A DNA stretch of 64,000 nucleotides, from NCBI GenBank assembly GCA_910579265.1, contig CAJTTE010000006.1, positions 1 to 64,000 on the forward strand, given 5' to 3'. Both the position numbers and the translations under genes were made by a program. This DNA is from an uncultured Ruminiclostridium sp. (GTDB lineage Bacteria; Bacillota; Clostridia; Oscillospirales; Ruminococcaceae). The notes beneath the pieces are model-generated. The model made no database searches and was not told the origin of the DNA. It saw only the letters and a program-made list of their open reading frames with translations. Below are positions 8,396 through 17,168 of this stretch, piece by piece. How positions within the stretch are numbered: position 1 is the stretch's first letter; each line of letters opens with the position of its first letter.

Positions 8396-8753
8396 TTATG
8401 CGAGCACCTCCGTAAAATGTTTTCGGCTTAATGGAGCCTATCCGAAAGCCGTCCGGTTTTCTGAATATCCGAAATTAAAAAACCGGAAAACTTCCCGTAG
8501 TCTTCCCGGTTTTTCGGTCATGATTACAATTCGGAGAAAAACCGTAACGGCTTTTCTCCGAATCCGCTTTTATCTGAAATCGTCTTACGGCTTTGGTTTT
8601 TCAATATACCTTAAAATCGCTTTAAAAAATCCCGGTTAAAAATGTTTCATGAAATTATCTCCGCATTTCAAAAAAGCTTCTGAAATTTACGTTATGATTT
8701 TAAAAACATATAACCGTTTTTAGCCGTAATGCCTCATAATTAGGACAGCTCAA
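8396..8753. other. Intergenic stretch with strong inverted repeats, no gene
   Basis: The clearest structure is ATTCGGAGAAAA (8529-8540) against TTTTCTCCGAAT (8552-8563), a perfect 12-bp stem whose loop contains CCGTAACGG and can extend the pairing. A weaker AAAACCGG/CCGGTTTT pairing lies just upstream. No coding potential is seen. It may be a small mobile hairpin or a decayed repeat. Confidence 0.5.
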
Positions 8754-8951
8754 TTATTCGCTTTTACCGTCTGAATTTTCCTTAGCCTTTGCCGCTTTTC
8801 TGGCAGCCTTTTCCCTGGCCTTCTTTTTCTTCGTGGCCTGAGATACAACAAGTCCCACTATAACACAGGCAACTAAAACCACGCCCACGATAATCAGCGG
8901 CATTGGATCAATGTTGAGTCCCGTATTTACATTCATAATCATATCAGTCAT
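8754..8951 (-). CDS. Small single-pass membrane protein
   Basis: Sixty-five residues: a short polar N-terminus, one transmembrane helix at about 18-38 (PLIIVGVVLVACVIVGLVV), and a very basic cytoplasmic tail of Lys, Ala, Arg ending in acidic residues. GGTG precedes the ATG at 8951 and AAAGGA lies further up. An internal start at the second Met is possible. No family is recognised; proteins of this design are common in Clostridia. It is alone between two gene-free stretches. Confidence 0.6.
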   Translation of the reverse strand: MTDMIMNVNTGLNIDPMPLIIVGVVLVACVIVGLVVSQATKKKKAREKAARKAAKAKENSDGKSE

Positions 8952-9275
8952 AATATATCACCATATCCTTTCAAATCTCAGATTGCCGCTTGACCCATAC
9001 CAGTAAGCGGAAAACGGCACAACTATCCGTAAATAAGAAGTCAGCGTTTTTTTAAAAAAAGTTTCACAGTATCAGAAAAACTTCCCGGCTGCCGCCTTCG
9101 CGACCTGACGCACAATAAATAATCGGACTTGAAGCGTTATAAATTCTAATCCCAAAGATTCGTTCATCAGATAATCCAATCACAAAGCCTGACAACGGTT
9201 TTCAAGAATTTCTATTACTACGATCGGTCCGCACAGCAAAACGATATGATAAACGGTTTAAAAATTTATGATCAG
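8952..9275. other. Gene-free stretch
   Basis: No gene, RNA or clear promoter is seen here. The following bases (9276 on) belong to a degenerate interspersed repeat. Confidence 0.5.
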
Positions 9276-9453
9276 GGGCTATCTGAAAAGCCGCAAATCT
9301 CGCGATTTCTACAAGCTTCGAATGCTTTCCGCGAGAAAAAATGCCGGCAGTTATTTTAAATAGACAACCATTAAACGCTCTCGTATCTCTTCACTTTTTC
9401 CTTGAAATCTCCCCGCTTTAGCGTAATTGTACAAATTTGTTTCCGGTTACGTC
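9276..9453. repeat. Degenerate interspersed element, family C copy
   Basis: Begins GGGGCTATCTGAAAAGCCG and ends near GTTTCCGGTTACGTCC, a decayed match to the TTTTCAGATA-type end seen in other copies. The interior shares CTTCACTTTTTCCTTGAAATC and GTAATTGTACAAATTTG with the copies at 15532-15702 and 46486-46670. Confidence 0.5.
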
Positions 9454-9546
9454 CTAATTTCCGCAAGCATAAGCTTTACAACGACTTTATCCGCCGTTTT
9501 ACACGAAATCTCCTTTAAACCCTTCCCGAAAGCTGCGTATGCTTCT

Positions 9547-10239
9547 TTATTTTTCGACCGCTTTTCTTCCCGTCAGAAACTCTATTCCTCTTTGGACCGA
9601 AGTTCTTACATGCTCCATATCCTCATTGTGCAGCGAGCCCGCATTCCTGTAGTCAAAGCTTTGACAAAACTGATCCACATCGGCGTTCAGCTTTTTCATA
9701 TAACCGTCCACAAGCTCCTCCAGCGCCTTTCTGAAAGCGGCAAAGTCTCCTTTTGACATACATTCGCTGCCCTTACTGAGCAAAAGCTTATAATGAGGCA
9801 TACAGATAAATTCCTGCCTTGAAAAAAGCTTTCTGAAGGCTTCATCCTTGGAAAACATCTGAAAAACCGTTTCAAGAGTATGATTCACTCCCCAGCTTAC
9901 CTTGCTGCAAACAAAACATGTACTGCCGAATTGTTCTATCTTCTTCCCCTTACCGAACGGAAGCTTTGACCCGAACATTTCCTTTTCCTTTTCAGCCATA
10001 TGGGTGTTAAGCATAAGAGCCAGAGAAAGCCGGTTATTCTGCTGCAGCAATTGGTTATAATGGAGATTGCAAAATCCAAGCCGGTTCGTTTCTATGCGAA
10101 CGTCGGGCTCCATCATCGCCGCCCCCATTATGTATTCGCATATATGCTCCTCGATGCTGTCTCTCATGCGGCAGATAGGGCAGCCGTCCCTGGGGCCGAA
10201 CACATCGTTTACCGGTATGGTAAGAATACTTTCGCGCAT
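9547..10239 (-). CDS. DUF6062 family Cys-rich protein
   Basis: A soluble protein of 230 residues resembling the clostridial DUF6062 family. Several Cys/His pairs suggest metal binding: CPICRM near residue 20, FCNLHY near 56, TCFVCSK near 107 and CMPHY near 145. The function is unknown. The ATG at 10239 follows AAAGGATGAATCGG. It is monocistronic, with a repeat-bearing gap downstream. The family call is from the pattern of CxxC and FCxxHY blocks and should be confirmed by a profile search. Confidence 0.75.
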   Translation of the reverse strand: MRESILTIPVNDVFGPRDGCPICRMRDSIEEHICEYIMGAAMMEPDVRIETNRLGFCNLHYNQLLQQNNRLSLALMLNTHMAEKEKEMFGSKLPFGKGKKIEQFGSTCFVCSKVSWGVNHTLETVFQMFSKDEAFRKLFSRQEFICMPHYKLLLSKGSECMSKGDFAAFRKALEELVDGYMKKLNADVDQFCQSFDYRNAGSLHNEDMEHVRTSVQRGIEFLTGRKAVEK

Positions 10240-10548
10240 AATTCCGATTCATCCTTTCTTAAAGTGCTTTAAAAACGCTACCGTTTTAAATAAAACAACA
10301 TAGCGCCTTTGCACCGATTTCCTTAAAAACTCGCCCGCAAAGACATATTTTTACCGTTTTGCCATGACGCCCTAAACGATATCCGAATACCAAGGTCGTC
10401 CGATCCGAATTAAAGTTACAGCAAGCTCTTGACGACGGTCCGGAAACAGACGCGCTTTAAAACTCCTGATACGGCGCGTTTTAAAGCCGGTTTTATTAAA
10501 GCGGAGCAATAACTTTATTTTTATCTGAAAAAAAATTCCCGATTTGTG

Positions 10549-10577
10549 TTGAGTTTTCTCTCCTATTGTATTATAAT
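10549..10577 (+). promoter_or_regulatory. Promoter of the glycosylase operon
   Basis: TTGAGT (10549-10554), 17 bases, TATAAT (10572-10577). Transcription would start about 27 bases before the ATG at 10612. The rest of 10240-10548 holds no gene I can support. Confidence 0.75.
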
Positions 10578-10611
10578 ATTGATAAAATATCAAGACGAAA
10601 AGAGAAATTTT

Positions 10612-11421
10612 ATGAAATATATTATGGACTGCGATTGCCTTGATCTGAAGCAGACCTTGTTCTGCGGTCAGTGCTTCCGGTTTAAAGAGCTTGAAGAAAA
10701 TTATTTTGAAGGCATTGCCGGAAATAAGCTCGTAAGACTTGCTCAGCTTGAAAACGCTGTGGAGATCGAAGCCCCCGAAAACGACATACCCTTCTGGCAA
10801 AGCTATTTCGATCTTGATCTTGATTACATCAAACTGAAAAAAAGCTTTTCGGAGGATATGACGCTTAAAGCCGCTTGCGAAGGAAGAAGGATTCGTGTTC
10901 TCAAGCAGGAGCCTTTTGAAACATTGATCAGCTTTATAATATCCCAGAACAATAACATTAAACGTATAACCGGAATAATTGACCGTCTTTGCGAGTGCTT
11001 CGGAGAAAAAATCGAAGGCGGCTGGGCTTTTCCCGATGCAAAAACCCTGTCCGCGCTTTCAGAAAGCGATCTGAGTCCCTTGAGGGCGGGATTTCGTGCA
11101 AAATACATAATAGATGCCGCAAAAAAAGTGCACAATAAGGAAGTAGATTTTGAAATAATAAAAAATTTGCCCGACGACGAAGCCAGAGAAGCCCTGAAAA
11201 TAATAAAGGGAGTCGGAGACAAGGTTGCCGACTGCGTCCTTCTGTTCGGGCTTTACAGAACCTCCGCCGTTCCGAAGGACGTATGGATAAAACGGGTAAA
11301 CGCATATTTTTACCCCGACGGCTATCCCGACTGTGTAGGTGAATATGCCGGAATAGCGCAGCAATATCTTTTCGATTACGCGAGAACCGAATTGAGTGAT
11401 ACTGTATTTAAAAACAAATAA
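10612..11421 (+). CDS. ogg: 8-oxoguanine DNA glycosylase/lyase, OGG1 type
   Basis: A base-excision repair enzyme of 269 residues that removes 8-oxoguanine from DNA and cuts the strand. Residues 1-90 match the OGG N-terminal domain (FCGQCFRF). Residues about 95-260 hold the helix-hairpin-helix fold. GVGDKVADC keeps the catalytic Lys (K204), and the downstream DVW keeps the catalytic Asp (D223). FIISQNNNIKRI is the usual OGG helix. I start at MKYIM (10612); the upstream extension overlaps the promoter. It is the first gene of a run with a zinc-ribbon gene and uracil-DNA glycosylase, so two base-excision enzymes are co-transcribed. Confidence 0.92.
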   Translation: MKYIMDCDCLDLKQTLFCGQCFRFKELEENYFEGIAGNKLVRLAQLENAVEIEAPENDIPFWQSYFDLDLDYIKLKKSFSEDMTLKAACEGRRIRVLKQEPFETLISFIISQNNNIKRITGIIDRLCECFGEKIEGGWAFPDAKTLSALSESDLSPLRAGFRAKYIIDAAKKVHNKEVDFEIIKNLPDDEAREALKIIKGVGDKVADCVLLFGLYRTSAVPKDVWIKRVNAYFYPDGYPDCVGEYAGIAQQYLFDYARTELSDTVFKNK

Positions 11422-11443
11422 GCTGACGAAAGGAAAATTTAAT

Positions 11444-11965
11444 ATGAAATGTACATCATGCGGAGCAGAAATTCAGGGCACGGACAGATTCTGCGGGATA
11501 TGCGGAAATCCTAATACCCAATACGGAACCGAAGGCTTAACGGACGGAACCGCAAACGCCATAGCTGACAAAACGGAAAACGACATAAAACAAGCAAGCG
11601 TTAGCGAAGAGGCAGCTTCCGGAAGTGCCGAGACGCCTGTCCCTCCCGAGGCAGCTTCCGCACAAACAGATATAATATCAGGAGCTCCAAAAGAACCGGC
11701 TTTTTCAAACGGCGAAAATTTTCAGGGTATTGCGGCTTTCCCCGTGCCGAACCCGCAAGCGGCAGGCAGTAGGCAGAATAAAGAAAAAAAGGTTGTTTCT
11801 CTTTCGGTGGCAATATTCTGTATTTCGGCGGTATTTATCCTTTCCGTGATCTGTGGAGTGCTCGCCCAGCTTTATATCGGCTGCAAAAGCAAACAGCGCA
11901 TATCTGCGGCCGACCAATCTTATAATTATACTCAAATCATTTCGGGAGGTACGAATAATGGTTAA
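11444..11965 (+). CDS. Zinc-ribbon membrane protein
   Basis: A protein of 173 residues. Residues 1-22 form a double-CxxC zinc ribbon (CTSCGAEI, FCGICGN). A long Ala/Ser/Glu/Pro-rich linker follows, then one transmembrane helix at about 125-148 and a short extracellular tail. Zinc-ribbon plus single-helix proteins are common in Clostridia, and their role is not known. The start at 11444 follows AAAGGAAAA. Its last 8 bases overlap the start of the uracil-DNA glycosylase gene, implying coupled translation. A protein with the ribbon at the other end lies at 18771-19604. Confidence 0.75.
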   Translation: MKCTSCGAEIQGTDRFCGICGNPNTQYGTEGLTDGTANAIADKTENDIKQASVSEEAASGSAETPVPPEAASAQTDIISGAPKEPAFSNGENFQGIAAFPVPNPQAAGSRQNKEKKVVSLSVAIFCISAVFILSVICGVLAQLYIGCKSKQRISAADQSYNYTQIISGGTNNG

Positions 11966-12629
11966 TCTTGGCAACAGCTGGGATCAGCTTCTCGCTGACG
12001 AGTTTAAAAAAGATTATTATCTTAAGCTCAGAGAGTTTCTGAAACAGGAATATAACACCTGTACCATATATCCTCCCATGAACGATATATTCAATTCTCT
12101 CAGATATGCGGATTATAATAATATAAAAGCGGTTATAATCGGCCAGGATCCGTATCATGAACCAAATCAGGCTCACGGTCTCGCATTTTCGGTAAAAAAA
12201 GGAAACCCCATTCCGCCTTCTCTTAAAAACATCTATAAAGAAATAGAATCCGATCTCGGAATAGCGCCTCCATCTCACGGAGAGCTTACCCAGTGGGCGA
12301 AGCAGGGTGTTTTGTTGTTAAACAACGCCCTGACCGTTCGAAGGGGACAGGCAAACAGCCACAGGGGAAAAGGGTGGGAGAAGTTTACCGACGCGGTTAT
12401 CGAAAAGGTAAATCAAAAGTCCGAGCCCGTGGTATATCTTTTATGGGGCGCCAACGCACGTGAAAAGACCAAGCTTATAAACAATCCTAATCATCTTATT
12501 CTGACCGCCGCCCACCCAAGTCCCTTATCTGCCTTCAACGGATTTTTCGGGTGCAGGCATTTCTCGAAAGCAAACAGCTTTCTGCGTGAAAACAACATAT
12601 CCGAAATAGACTGGAGCATATCGGATTAA
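11958..12629 (+). CDS. ung: Uracil-DNA glycosylase, family 1
   Basis: Removes uracil from DNA as the first step of base-excision repair. The 223-residue length fits family 1. GQDPYH has the catalytic Asp at residue 64. LLLNNALTVRRGQANSH and HPSPLSA (the Leu-intercalation loop near the end) are all intact. The start at 11958 is set by GGGAGGT eight bases upstream and overlaps the end of the zinc-ribbon gene. It belongs to the operon starting at the OGG-like gene. Confidence 0.97.
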   Translation: MVNLGNSWDQLLADEFKKDYYLKLREFLKQEYNTCTIYPPMNDIFNSLRYADYNNIKAVIIGQDPYHEPNQAHGLAFSVKKGNPIPPSLKNIYKEIESDLGIAPPSHGELTQWAKQGVLLLNNALTVRRGQANSHRGKGWEKFTDAVIEKVNQKSEPVVYLLWGANAREKTKLINNPNHLILTAAHPSPLSAFNGFFGCRHFSKANSFLRENNISEIDWSISD

Positions 12630-12761
12630 GGAAAGGCCGGACGAAGGATATGCGGATATTGAACAATAATATACAGCTCCTTTCGTTGTTGGATATAGTA
12701 TAACTTTCCCCAGTACAAACCAGTAAATTTCCATTATTGATTTTGGATGGAGAGGATTTTT

Positions 12762-13238
12762 ATGGAAGAGATTATCAAAAAACGGGAAGTTCCACCACTG
12801 CCCCAAGAAATCCTGATTAAATATGGGAACTGGGAATTTAATACCAGTGATGATACACAGATCAAAGACCTTTCGGATACAGGCGTAAAGGATATTGTGG
12901 AAAAAATACGAAGCGGCATATGTGAGAGCCTGTACCTGAGTCCTAACGAAGATGGAGAAATTGATTTTGGTTTTTTGCAGTTGGAATGCGGAGGGAGTAA
13001 TCGCATTTTCCTCCAAATCGGCGAGAGTTATGAGAAAGAAACTTCTTGGGCCTGCTTTGATCCGGATTATCTGGACTCCGATGAGGAGGCTCCCATTGAA
13101 GCCAGTGACGGACAATCCGTTTTCCCTATGGCTTGTACCATGCAAGACCGAGAGCTGGCGGCAAAATGTGTGGAGTGGTATGCACATACCTGTGAGCCAT
13201 ATCCTGGGATGGACTGGCTAAAGCAGACAAATCAATAA
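12762..13238 (+). CDS. Hypothetical acidic protein, probably acquired
   Basis: A soluble, acidic protein of 158 residues with many Glu/Asp, Trp and Cys (CFDPDYLDSDEE, MACTMQDRELAAKC, YAHTCEPYPGMDW). I do not recognise it. The size and acidity resemble immunity-type proteins of polymorphic toxin systems, but no toxin lies beside it. GGAGAGGATTTTT precedes the ATG at 12762. An ATG at 12747 is less likely. Base use (fewer AAR-rich runs, more CTG/TGG) differs from its neighbours. It sits next to a minus-strand coding remnant, so this stretch looks imported. Confidence 0.65.
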   Translation: MEEIIKKREVPPLPQEILIKYGNWEFNTSDDTQIKDLSDTGVKDIVEKIRSGICESLYLSPNEDGEIDFGFLQLECGGSNRIFLQIGESYEKETSWACFDPDYLDSDEEAPIEASDGQSVFPMACTMQDRELAAKCVEWYAHTCEPYPGMDWLKQTNQ

Positions 13239-13320
13239 CTTTCTATTTATCGGTCTAACAGAAACCCAAAATAGAGCGGCGGTGACAAGTGTTTACCGCC
13301 GTCCTGCCTGTTACCGCTCT

Positions 13321-13430
13321 ATATCCTGTTTTTTGCGGGGCTGTTGTTCCCGCTGTTCCCGCCGCAGGGTATTGTAAATGCTCTTTCTGATTTTCCCTGC
13401 TTCTTTCACCCCCCTTTTAATGCAGGATAT
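13321..13430 (-). pseudogene. C-terminal coding remnant, possibly of a mobile element
   Basis: On the minus strand a frame without usable start reads GVKEAGKIRKSIYNTLRR, then EQREQQPRKKQDIER and a stop. It is highly basic and helical, like the C-terminal tail of a mobilisation or recombination protein. No more of it can be followed upstream. The assignment to a mobile element is a guess from composition and context. Confidence 0.35.
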
Positions 13431-13480
13431 AGGTGCGTAAACTGAGTTTTCGCATATATTCCGGCGTCTTTATAATTTAA

Positions 13481-13652
13481 GACAATACCGCACAATGACC
13501 GCCTGACGGCTTTGCGTGCGGCTTGCTTGCATATATTCCGTCATATTACACAAATTCTCCTTGAAATACGTCAGTATTCCTGCGCCCAATTTATGCAAGC
13601 TGTCGAAAAATCTGACTGCGCAATTCACACCCAATCATTGTGCGGTGTTGCC
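13481..13652 (-). mobile_element. MITE-1 copy 2 (172 bp, TTAA duplication)
   Basis: Begins GACAATACCGCACAATGA and ends TCATTGTGCGGTGTTGCC, flanked by TTAA at 13477-13480 and 13653-13656. It is in the opposite orientation to copy 1, in the gap before the DHH gene. Confidence 0.92.
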
Positions 13653-13692
13653 TTAAAGGTCGGATTATTTTTTGTAAGCTTATCTTCTCCCC

Positions 13693-13721
13693 TTGAAATT
13701 ACCCGAAAAATATAGTATAAT
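13693..13721 (+). promoter_or_regulatory. Promoter of the DHH phosphoesterase gene
   Basis: TTGAAA (13693-13698), 17 bases, TATAAT (13716-13721), lying just past MITE-1 copy 2. The leader to the ATG at 13880 is about 150 bases. Confidence 0.75.
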
Positions 13722-13879
13722 CAAGAAGAAGCCTTCCTCAGTTCATACGAATGAGCTTTATACGCGGCCTCTTCCATGAAATGCCGCAACCGATTCCGGT
13801 AAAACATAAACACGGGGCGAAGCCCCTCGCTGAATAAAATGCTTTTTGAGACAAAAAAACACACTAAGGAGAAAGATTT

Positions 13880-14797
13880 ATGAGATTGGTAACACGTTCC
13901 GATTTTGACGGTCTGGCTTGCGGCGCACTGCTTAAGGAAGCGGGGATCATTGATAACTGGATCTTTGCCCATCCAAAGGATCTGCAGGACGGATTGGTTC
14001 CCGTAGACGAAAACGACTGCCTTGCCAACGTTCCTTTTGTCGAAGGCTGCGGCTTATGGTTTGACCATCATTCAAGCGAATATGAAAGATTGCAGCTTAA
14101 AGGGAAATATAAGGGCGAAAGCCGGATAACTCCGTCATGCGCAAGAATAATCTACGAATATTACGGCGGAAAAGAACGCTTTTCACATTTTGACGAAATG
14201 ATGGAAGCCGTGGATAAGGTCGATTCGGGAAACCTTACCGTAGACGAAATACTTAATCCCAAGGGCTGGATATTGGTGGGATTCCTTATGGATCCCAGAA
14301 CCGGGCTTGGCCGATGGAGAAACTTTACCATACCCAATTACCGTCTTATGGAGGAACTGATAGACGCATGCCGCACCATGAATACCGATGAAATACTGAA
14401 TCTTCCGGATGTTAAGGAAAGAATCGAGGTATATAACGAACAGACCGAAAAGTTCAAGGAAATGGTAAAAGCACACACACGTGTTGAAAAGGACGTTATT
14501 ATTTCCGATCTCAGAGGTGTGGATCCTATATATACCGGCAACCGTTTCCTGATTTACAGTCTTTATCCGGAACAGAACATTTCCGTATGGATAGTAAACG
14601 GAAAAGGAGGAAAGGGATGCTCCGCAGCCGTAGGATACAGCATTATCAACAAAACCTCCAATGTAGATGTGGGAAGTCTTATGCTTAAATACGGAGGCGG
14701 CGGGCATAAAAAAGTCGGCACCTGCCAGTTTTCGGATGAAAGCATGGACGAAAAGCTTCCTCAGCTGATTGACGAAATTGTAAATTATAAAGCTTAA
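13880..14797 (+). CDS. DHH/DHHA1 family phosphoesterase
   Basis: A cytoplasmic metal-dependent phosphoesterase of 305 residues. The N-terminal DHH domain shows RSDFDGLACG (metal-binding Asp residues) and FDHHSSEYE (DHH at 62-64). The C-terminal DHHA1 domain has GGGGHKKVGTC near residues 275-285. Family members act on short oligonucleotides, cyclic dinucleotide products, pyrophosphate or polyphosphate. The substrate cannot be told from sequence, and the protein lacks the CBS or GGDEF modules that would narrow it. The start follows AAGGAGAAAG. It is a single-gene unit with its own promoter and terminator. Confidence 0.88.
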   Translation: MRLVTRSDFDGLACGALLKEAGIIDNWIFAHPKDLQDGLVPVDENDCLANVPFVEGCGLWFDHHSSEYERLQLKGKYKGESRITPSCARIIYEYYGGKERFSHFDEMMEAVDKVDSGNLTVDEILNPKGWILVGFLMDPRTGLGRWRNFTIPNYRLMEELIDACRTMNTDEILNLPDVKERIEVYNEQTEKFKEMVKAHTRVEKDVIISDLRGVDPIYTGNRFLIYSLYPEQNISVWIVNGKGGKGCSAAVGYSIINKTSNVDVGSLMLKYGGGGHKKVGTCQFSDESMDEKLPQLIDEIVNYKA

Positions 14798-14800
14798 TAC

Positions 14801-14846
14801 AAAGCGGCATCCGCAAACTCGGTTTTTTGCGGATGCCGCTTTTTTC
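14801..14846 (+). terminator. Intrinsic terminator of the DHH gene
   Basis: AAGCGGCATCCGCAAA (14802-14817) pairs with TTTGCGGATGCCGCTT (14826-14841), followed by a run of T, four bases past the stop codon. Confidence 0.93.
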
Positions 14847-14868
14847 GGCCATGATTATATCGGATCGG

Positions 14869-15256
14869 ACAGCCGTTTGTTATATTACCGCCTTATACTG
14901 TCCGAAAAACAAAATGCGGCTCTAAATAAAACTGAAAATTCTATTTATAAAATAAAGGCGGACATAATAAAAACGCAGCCGGCTTCCGGTTATGCTATAA
15001 AACAAGAACAAGTTTTAAAACCTAAGAATGAGTATATAGCGATTGAACGGGTCTATCGGTTTTGTATCCAAATCGTTTAAGGCAGCGCCGCACAATGATT
15101 GGGTGTGAATTGCGCAGTCAGATTTTTCGTCAGCCTGCATAAATTGGGCGCAGGAATACTGACGTATTTCAAGGAGAATTTGTGTAAGCTGACGGAAAAT
15201 ATGCAGGCAAGCCGCACGTAAAGCCGTCAGGCGGTCATTGTGCGGTATTGCCTTAA
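14869..15256 (+). repeat. Long duplicated segment, copy 1 (MITE-1 plus ~200 bp flank)
   Basis: The flank from CAGCCGTTTGTTATATTACC (14869) to the MITE start at 15081, and the MITE itself, recur in inverse orientation at 28080-28487. Similarity stops at the far end of the MITE: beyond 15256 and before 28080 the sequences are unrelated. No coding frame is evident in the flank. Confidence 0.8.
15081..15252 (+). mobile_element. MITE-1 copy 3 (172 bp, TTAA duplication)
   Basis: Begins GGCAGCGCCGCACAATGA and ends TCATTGTGCGGTATTGCC, flanked by TTAA at 15077-15080 and 15253-15256. It has the same orientation as copy 1. Confidence 0.92.
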
Positions 15257-15262
15257 GACGAA

Positions 15263-15289
15263 AAAGCGGTGCCTTCGCACCGCTTTCCG
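15263..15289. terminator. Weak terminator-like hairpin
   Basis: AAGCGGTGC (15264-15272), loop CTTC, GCACCGCTT (15277-15285), followed by a short T run. It is not attached to a recognised gene and may end read-through from the MITE. Confidence 0.4.
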
Positions 15290-16216
15290 CAAATTCCATC
15301 CTATGCCCCGAAAACGCTCCGATGTTTTCCTGTCTACCGTTTGAAAAAATTTTTCGTTGCTCTTAGGTGCCTTTAGATCCATTTTATTTAATTTGTATGT
15401 TGATTGAGCTGCGTCGTCAAATCAAAATATTAGCGGGAATTTCGAGCAACACCATGTTTAAATACAATCGGTTTTTAAAAACCTCGTCTCGGCCATATGC
15501 TTTAGGATATCAAATATAATGCGATTTTAAAGGCTGTCTGAAAAGCCGCAAATTGCAGGATTCCAACTGACTGCCGACGGTTTTCCCGTTAAAGAATTCC
15601 GATAGTTATCTCAAAGGGATGACCCCGAAATACCCTCGTATCCCTCCGCCTTTTTCCTTTAAATCTCCATGCTTTTATATTTGCCTTGTTTTCAGATAAA
15701 CCCTAAAACGAATCGGATAATACGGCGTTCCGCAGAATTTTCCGGCGGCAAACGATCAAAGGCATTTTAAAGGTGGCCGAAGCAGCTTCATGGTGTGACC
15801 AGAGAAGAACACTCGCGATCACAAACAAAATGTGGCTTATCGGATAAACAAATAGTCATTCAAAATATGAAATTGTTCCGCAATCATGGCATCGATCCGA
15901 CAAAACAAACGGTTTAACGCTGCTTTTGAAGAACATCGGCAAAATCGGAAAACGATTTACGGCCCAAAATTTTGAACCTGTCCGCATAGGAATCAGCACG
16001 TGTCCTTTCGGCATATTTTACCGATAGCTGCGTTAAAATTTCTTGACTTGCTTTTTAAGCAAGCCTGCCTGCGAAATTTTGCCTTGTGCCCGGCAAAATT
16101 TGCTCAAAAATCCACGCGTCGTTCCTATGTGGACAGGTCCTTAAAAAGCTGTGCAGACCCATTATAAAAAGCCATGCGCCTCTTCAAGCACTTACTTGTT
16201 TATATGCTTTCATGCC
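15290..16216. other. Long gene-free stretch containing a family C repeat
   Basis: No gene is supported. A family C element lies at 15532-15702. The rest contains short stop-ridden frames and A/T-rich sequence. 16040-16110 has loosely paired GCAAGCC and CAAAATTT(G) motifs without a clear role. Confidence 0.5.
15532..15702. repeat. Interspersed element, family C copy (171 bp)
   Basis: Starts GGCTGTCTGAAAAGCCGCAA and ends GTTTTCAGATAAACC, so the termini are related inverted repeats. The interior CCGATAGTTATCTCAAAG and TTTTTCCTTTAAATCTCC match the other copies. Confidence 0.6.
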
Positions 16217-16840
16217 TTACTTATCATTTTCTTTCTTATCACCATCTTCTATCAAAGGCGTATCATTTTTCGGCTGAACACTTGTGGGGGATGCAACCGA
16301 ATTTGTTACCGCATCGATTATCCGCAGAAACGCTTCGGGTGTACCCTGCTTTCGTGCGGAAATATTGAAGGAATACTTGGCCCTCGTATCGGTATGTCTT
16401 GTCTGCTCCGAGCTGTGCGTAACATTTCCCGTAAATTTTGCCGTAACGGGACTCCACCAGGATTTATATTCCGTTGTAACATTGGCGTCTTCAGTATTTT
16501 TTTTCGTATCATCTTCCGCAGTGGACACCTCAAGATCGAAAGAAATATCCGCGCTTTCAACCGCCAAATTCGGCAATCCGGTCATCGCAAGGAACGGAGC
16601 CTGAATATAACGGGTCCGGCTTGTAGTTTCATCCGGCTTATCCTTATCCGCGACGGTCTCCTCATATTTGAGCGTGACCATACGCATATTGCCGTCCTTA
16701 TCAATTCCAACGTCCTGGATAAAATGAGCCAGCGAAAGGCTCATTTCGCTTTGGGCCTTCACCGTAGCGACCAATGGCGCCGCTACCATTTTTTCGATGG
16801 GAAGCGAATTAACTATTCCGCTTACGATCTCATGATCCAT
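16217..16840 (-). CDS. DUF2589 family protein, longer paralogue
   Basis: A soluble protein of 207 residues of the DUF2589 family. The diagnostic start is the helix LPIEKMVAAPLVATVKAQ followed by SEMSLSLAHFIQDVG. After it come beta-rich segments (DISFDLEVS, AKFTGNVTHSS, AKYSFNISARKQG) and the final PEAFLRIIDAV. The family's function is not established. I start at 16840 (AGAAAGGATTGTATT upstream). It lies downstream of a second DUF2589 gene on the same strand, 328 bases away, and both diverge from an ADP-ribosyltransferase-like gene. Confidence 0.82.
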   Translation of the reverse strand: MDHEIVSGIVNSLPIEKMVAAPLVATVKAQSEMSLSLAHFIQDVGIDKDGNMRMVTLKYEETVADKDKPDETTSRTRYIQAPFLAMTGLPNLAVESADISFDLEVSTAEDDTKKNTEDANVTTEYKSWWSPVTAKFTGNVTHSSEQTRHTDTRAKYSFNISARKQGTPEAFLRIIDAVTNSVASPTSVQPKNDTPLIEDGDKKENDK

Positions 16841-17168
16841 AATACAATCCTTTCTCCGAGCAAAAGACTTATGCGTGTTTACAATTTTGCAGTATGTACG
16901 ATCCTGATCCGGATACAAAGGCCGGGCTCATAATGCCGAAAAATATCTTTACACAAGGGTGGAAAAATCCTATACAAATTTTTTAACCGACCTTATGCTT
17001 ATTAAAGCCTTGCCGCTATGCCGGAGATCCCTAACCGGTTTTCTCTGAAGGGGCGGTTTGGACTAAAAACCAACGAATCCCGATAAATTTTCCGGAGCTT
17101 TTCACCTGAGCTTCCGTCAAAACCGTACTCATTTGCTTTATCGTCTAACAAGCCGTAAGTCTAAAAGC
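16841..17168. other. Gap between the two DUF2589 genes
   Basis: I see no gene here and no convincing hairpin terminator, so the two DUF2589 genes could be co-transcribed. Confidence 0.4.

Noticed and set aside
16151..16933. 260-codon plus-strand frame opposite the DUF2589 gene
   Set aside because: Antisense to a gene with a clear family match and ribosome site.
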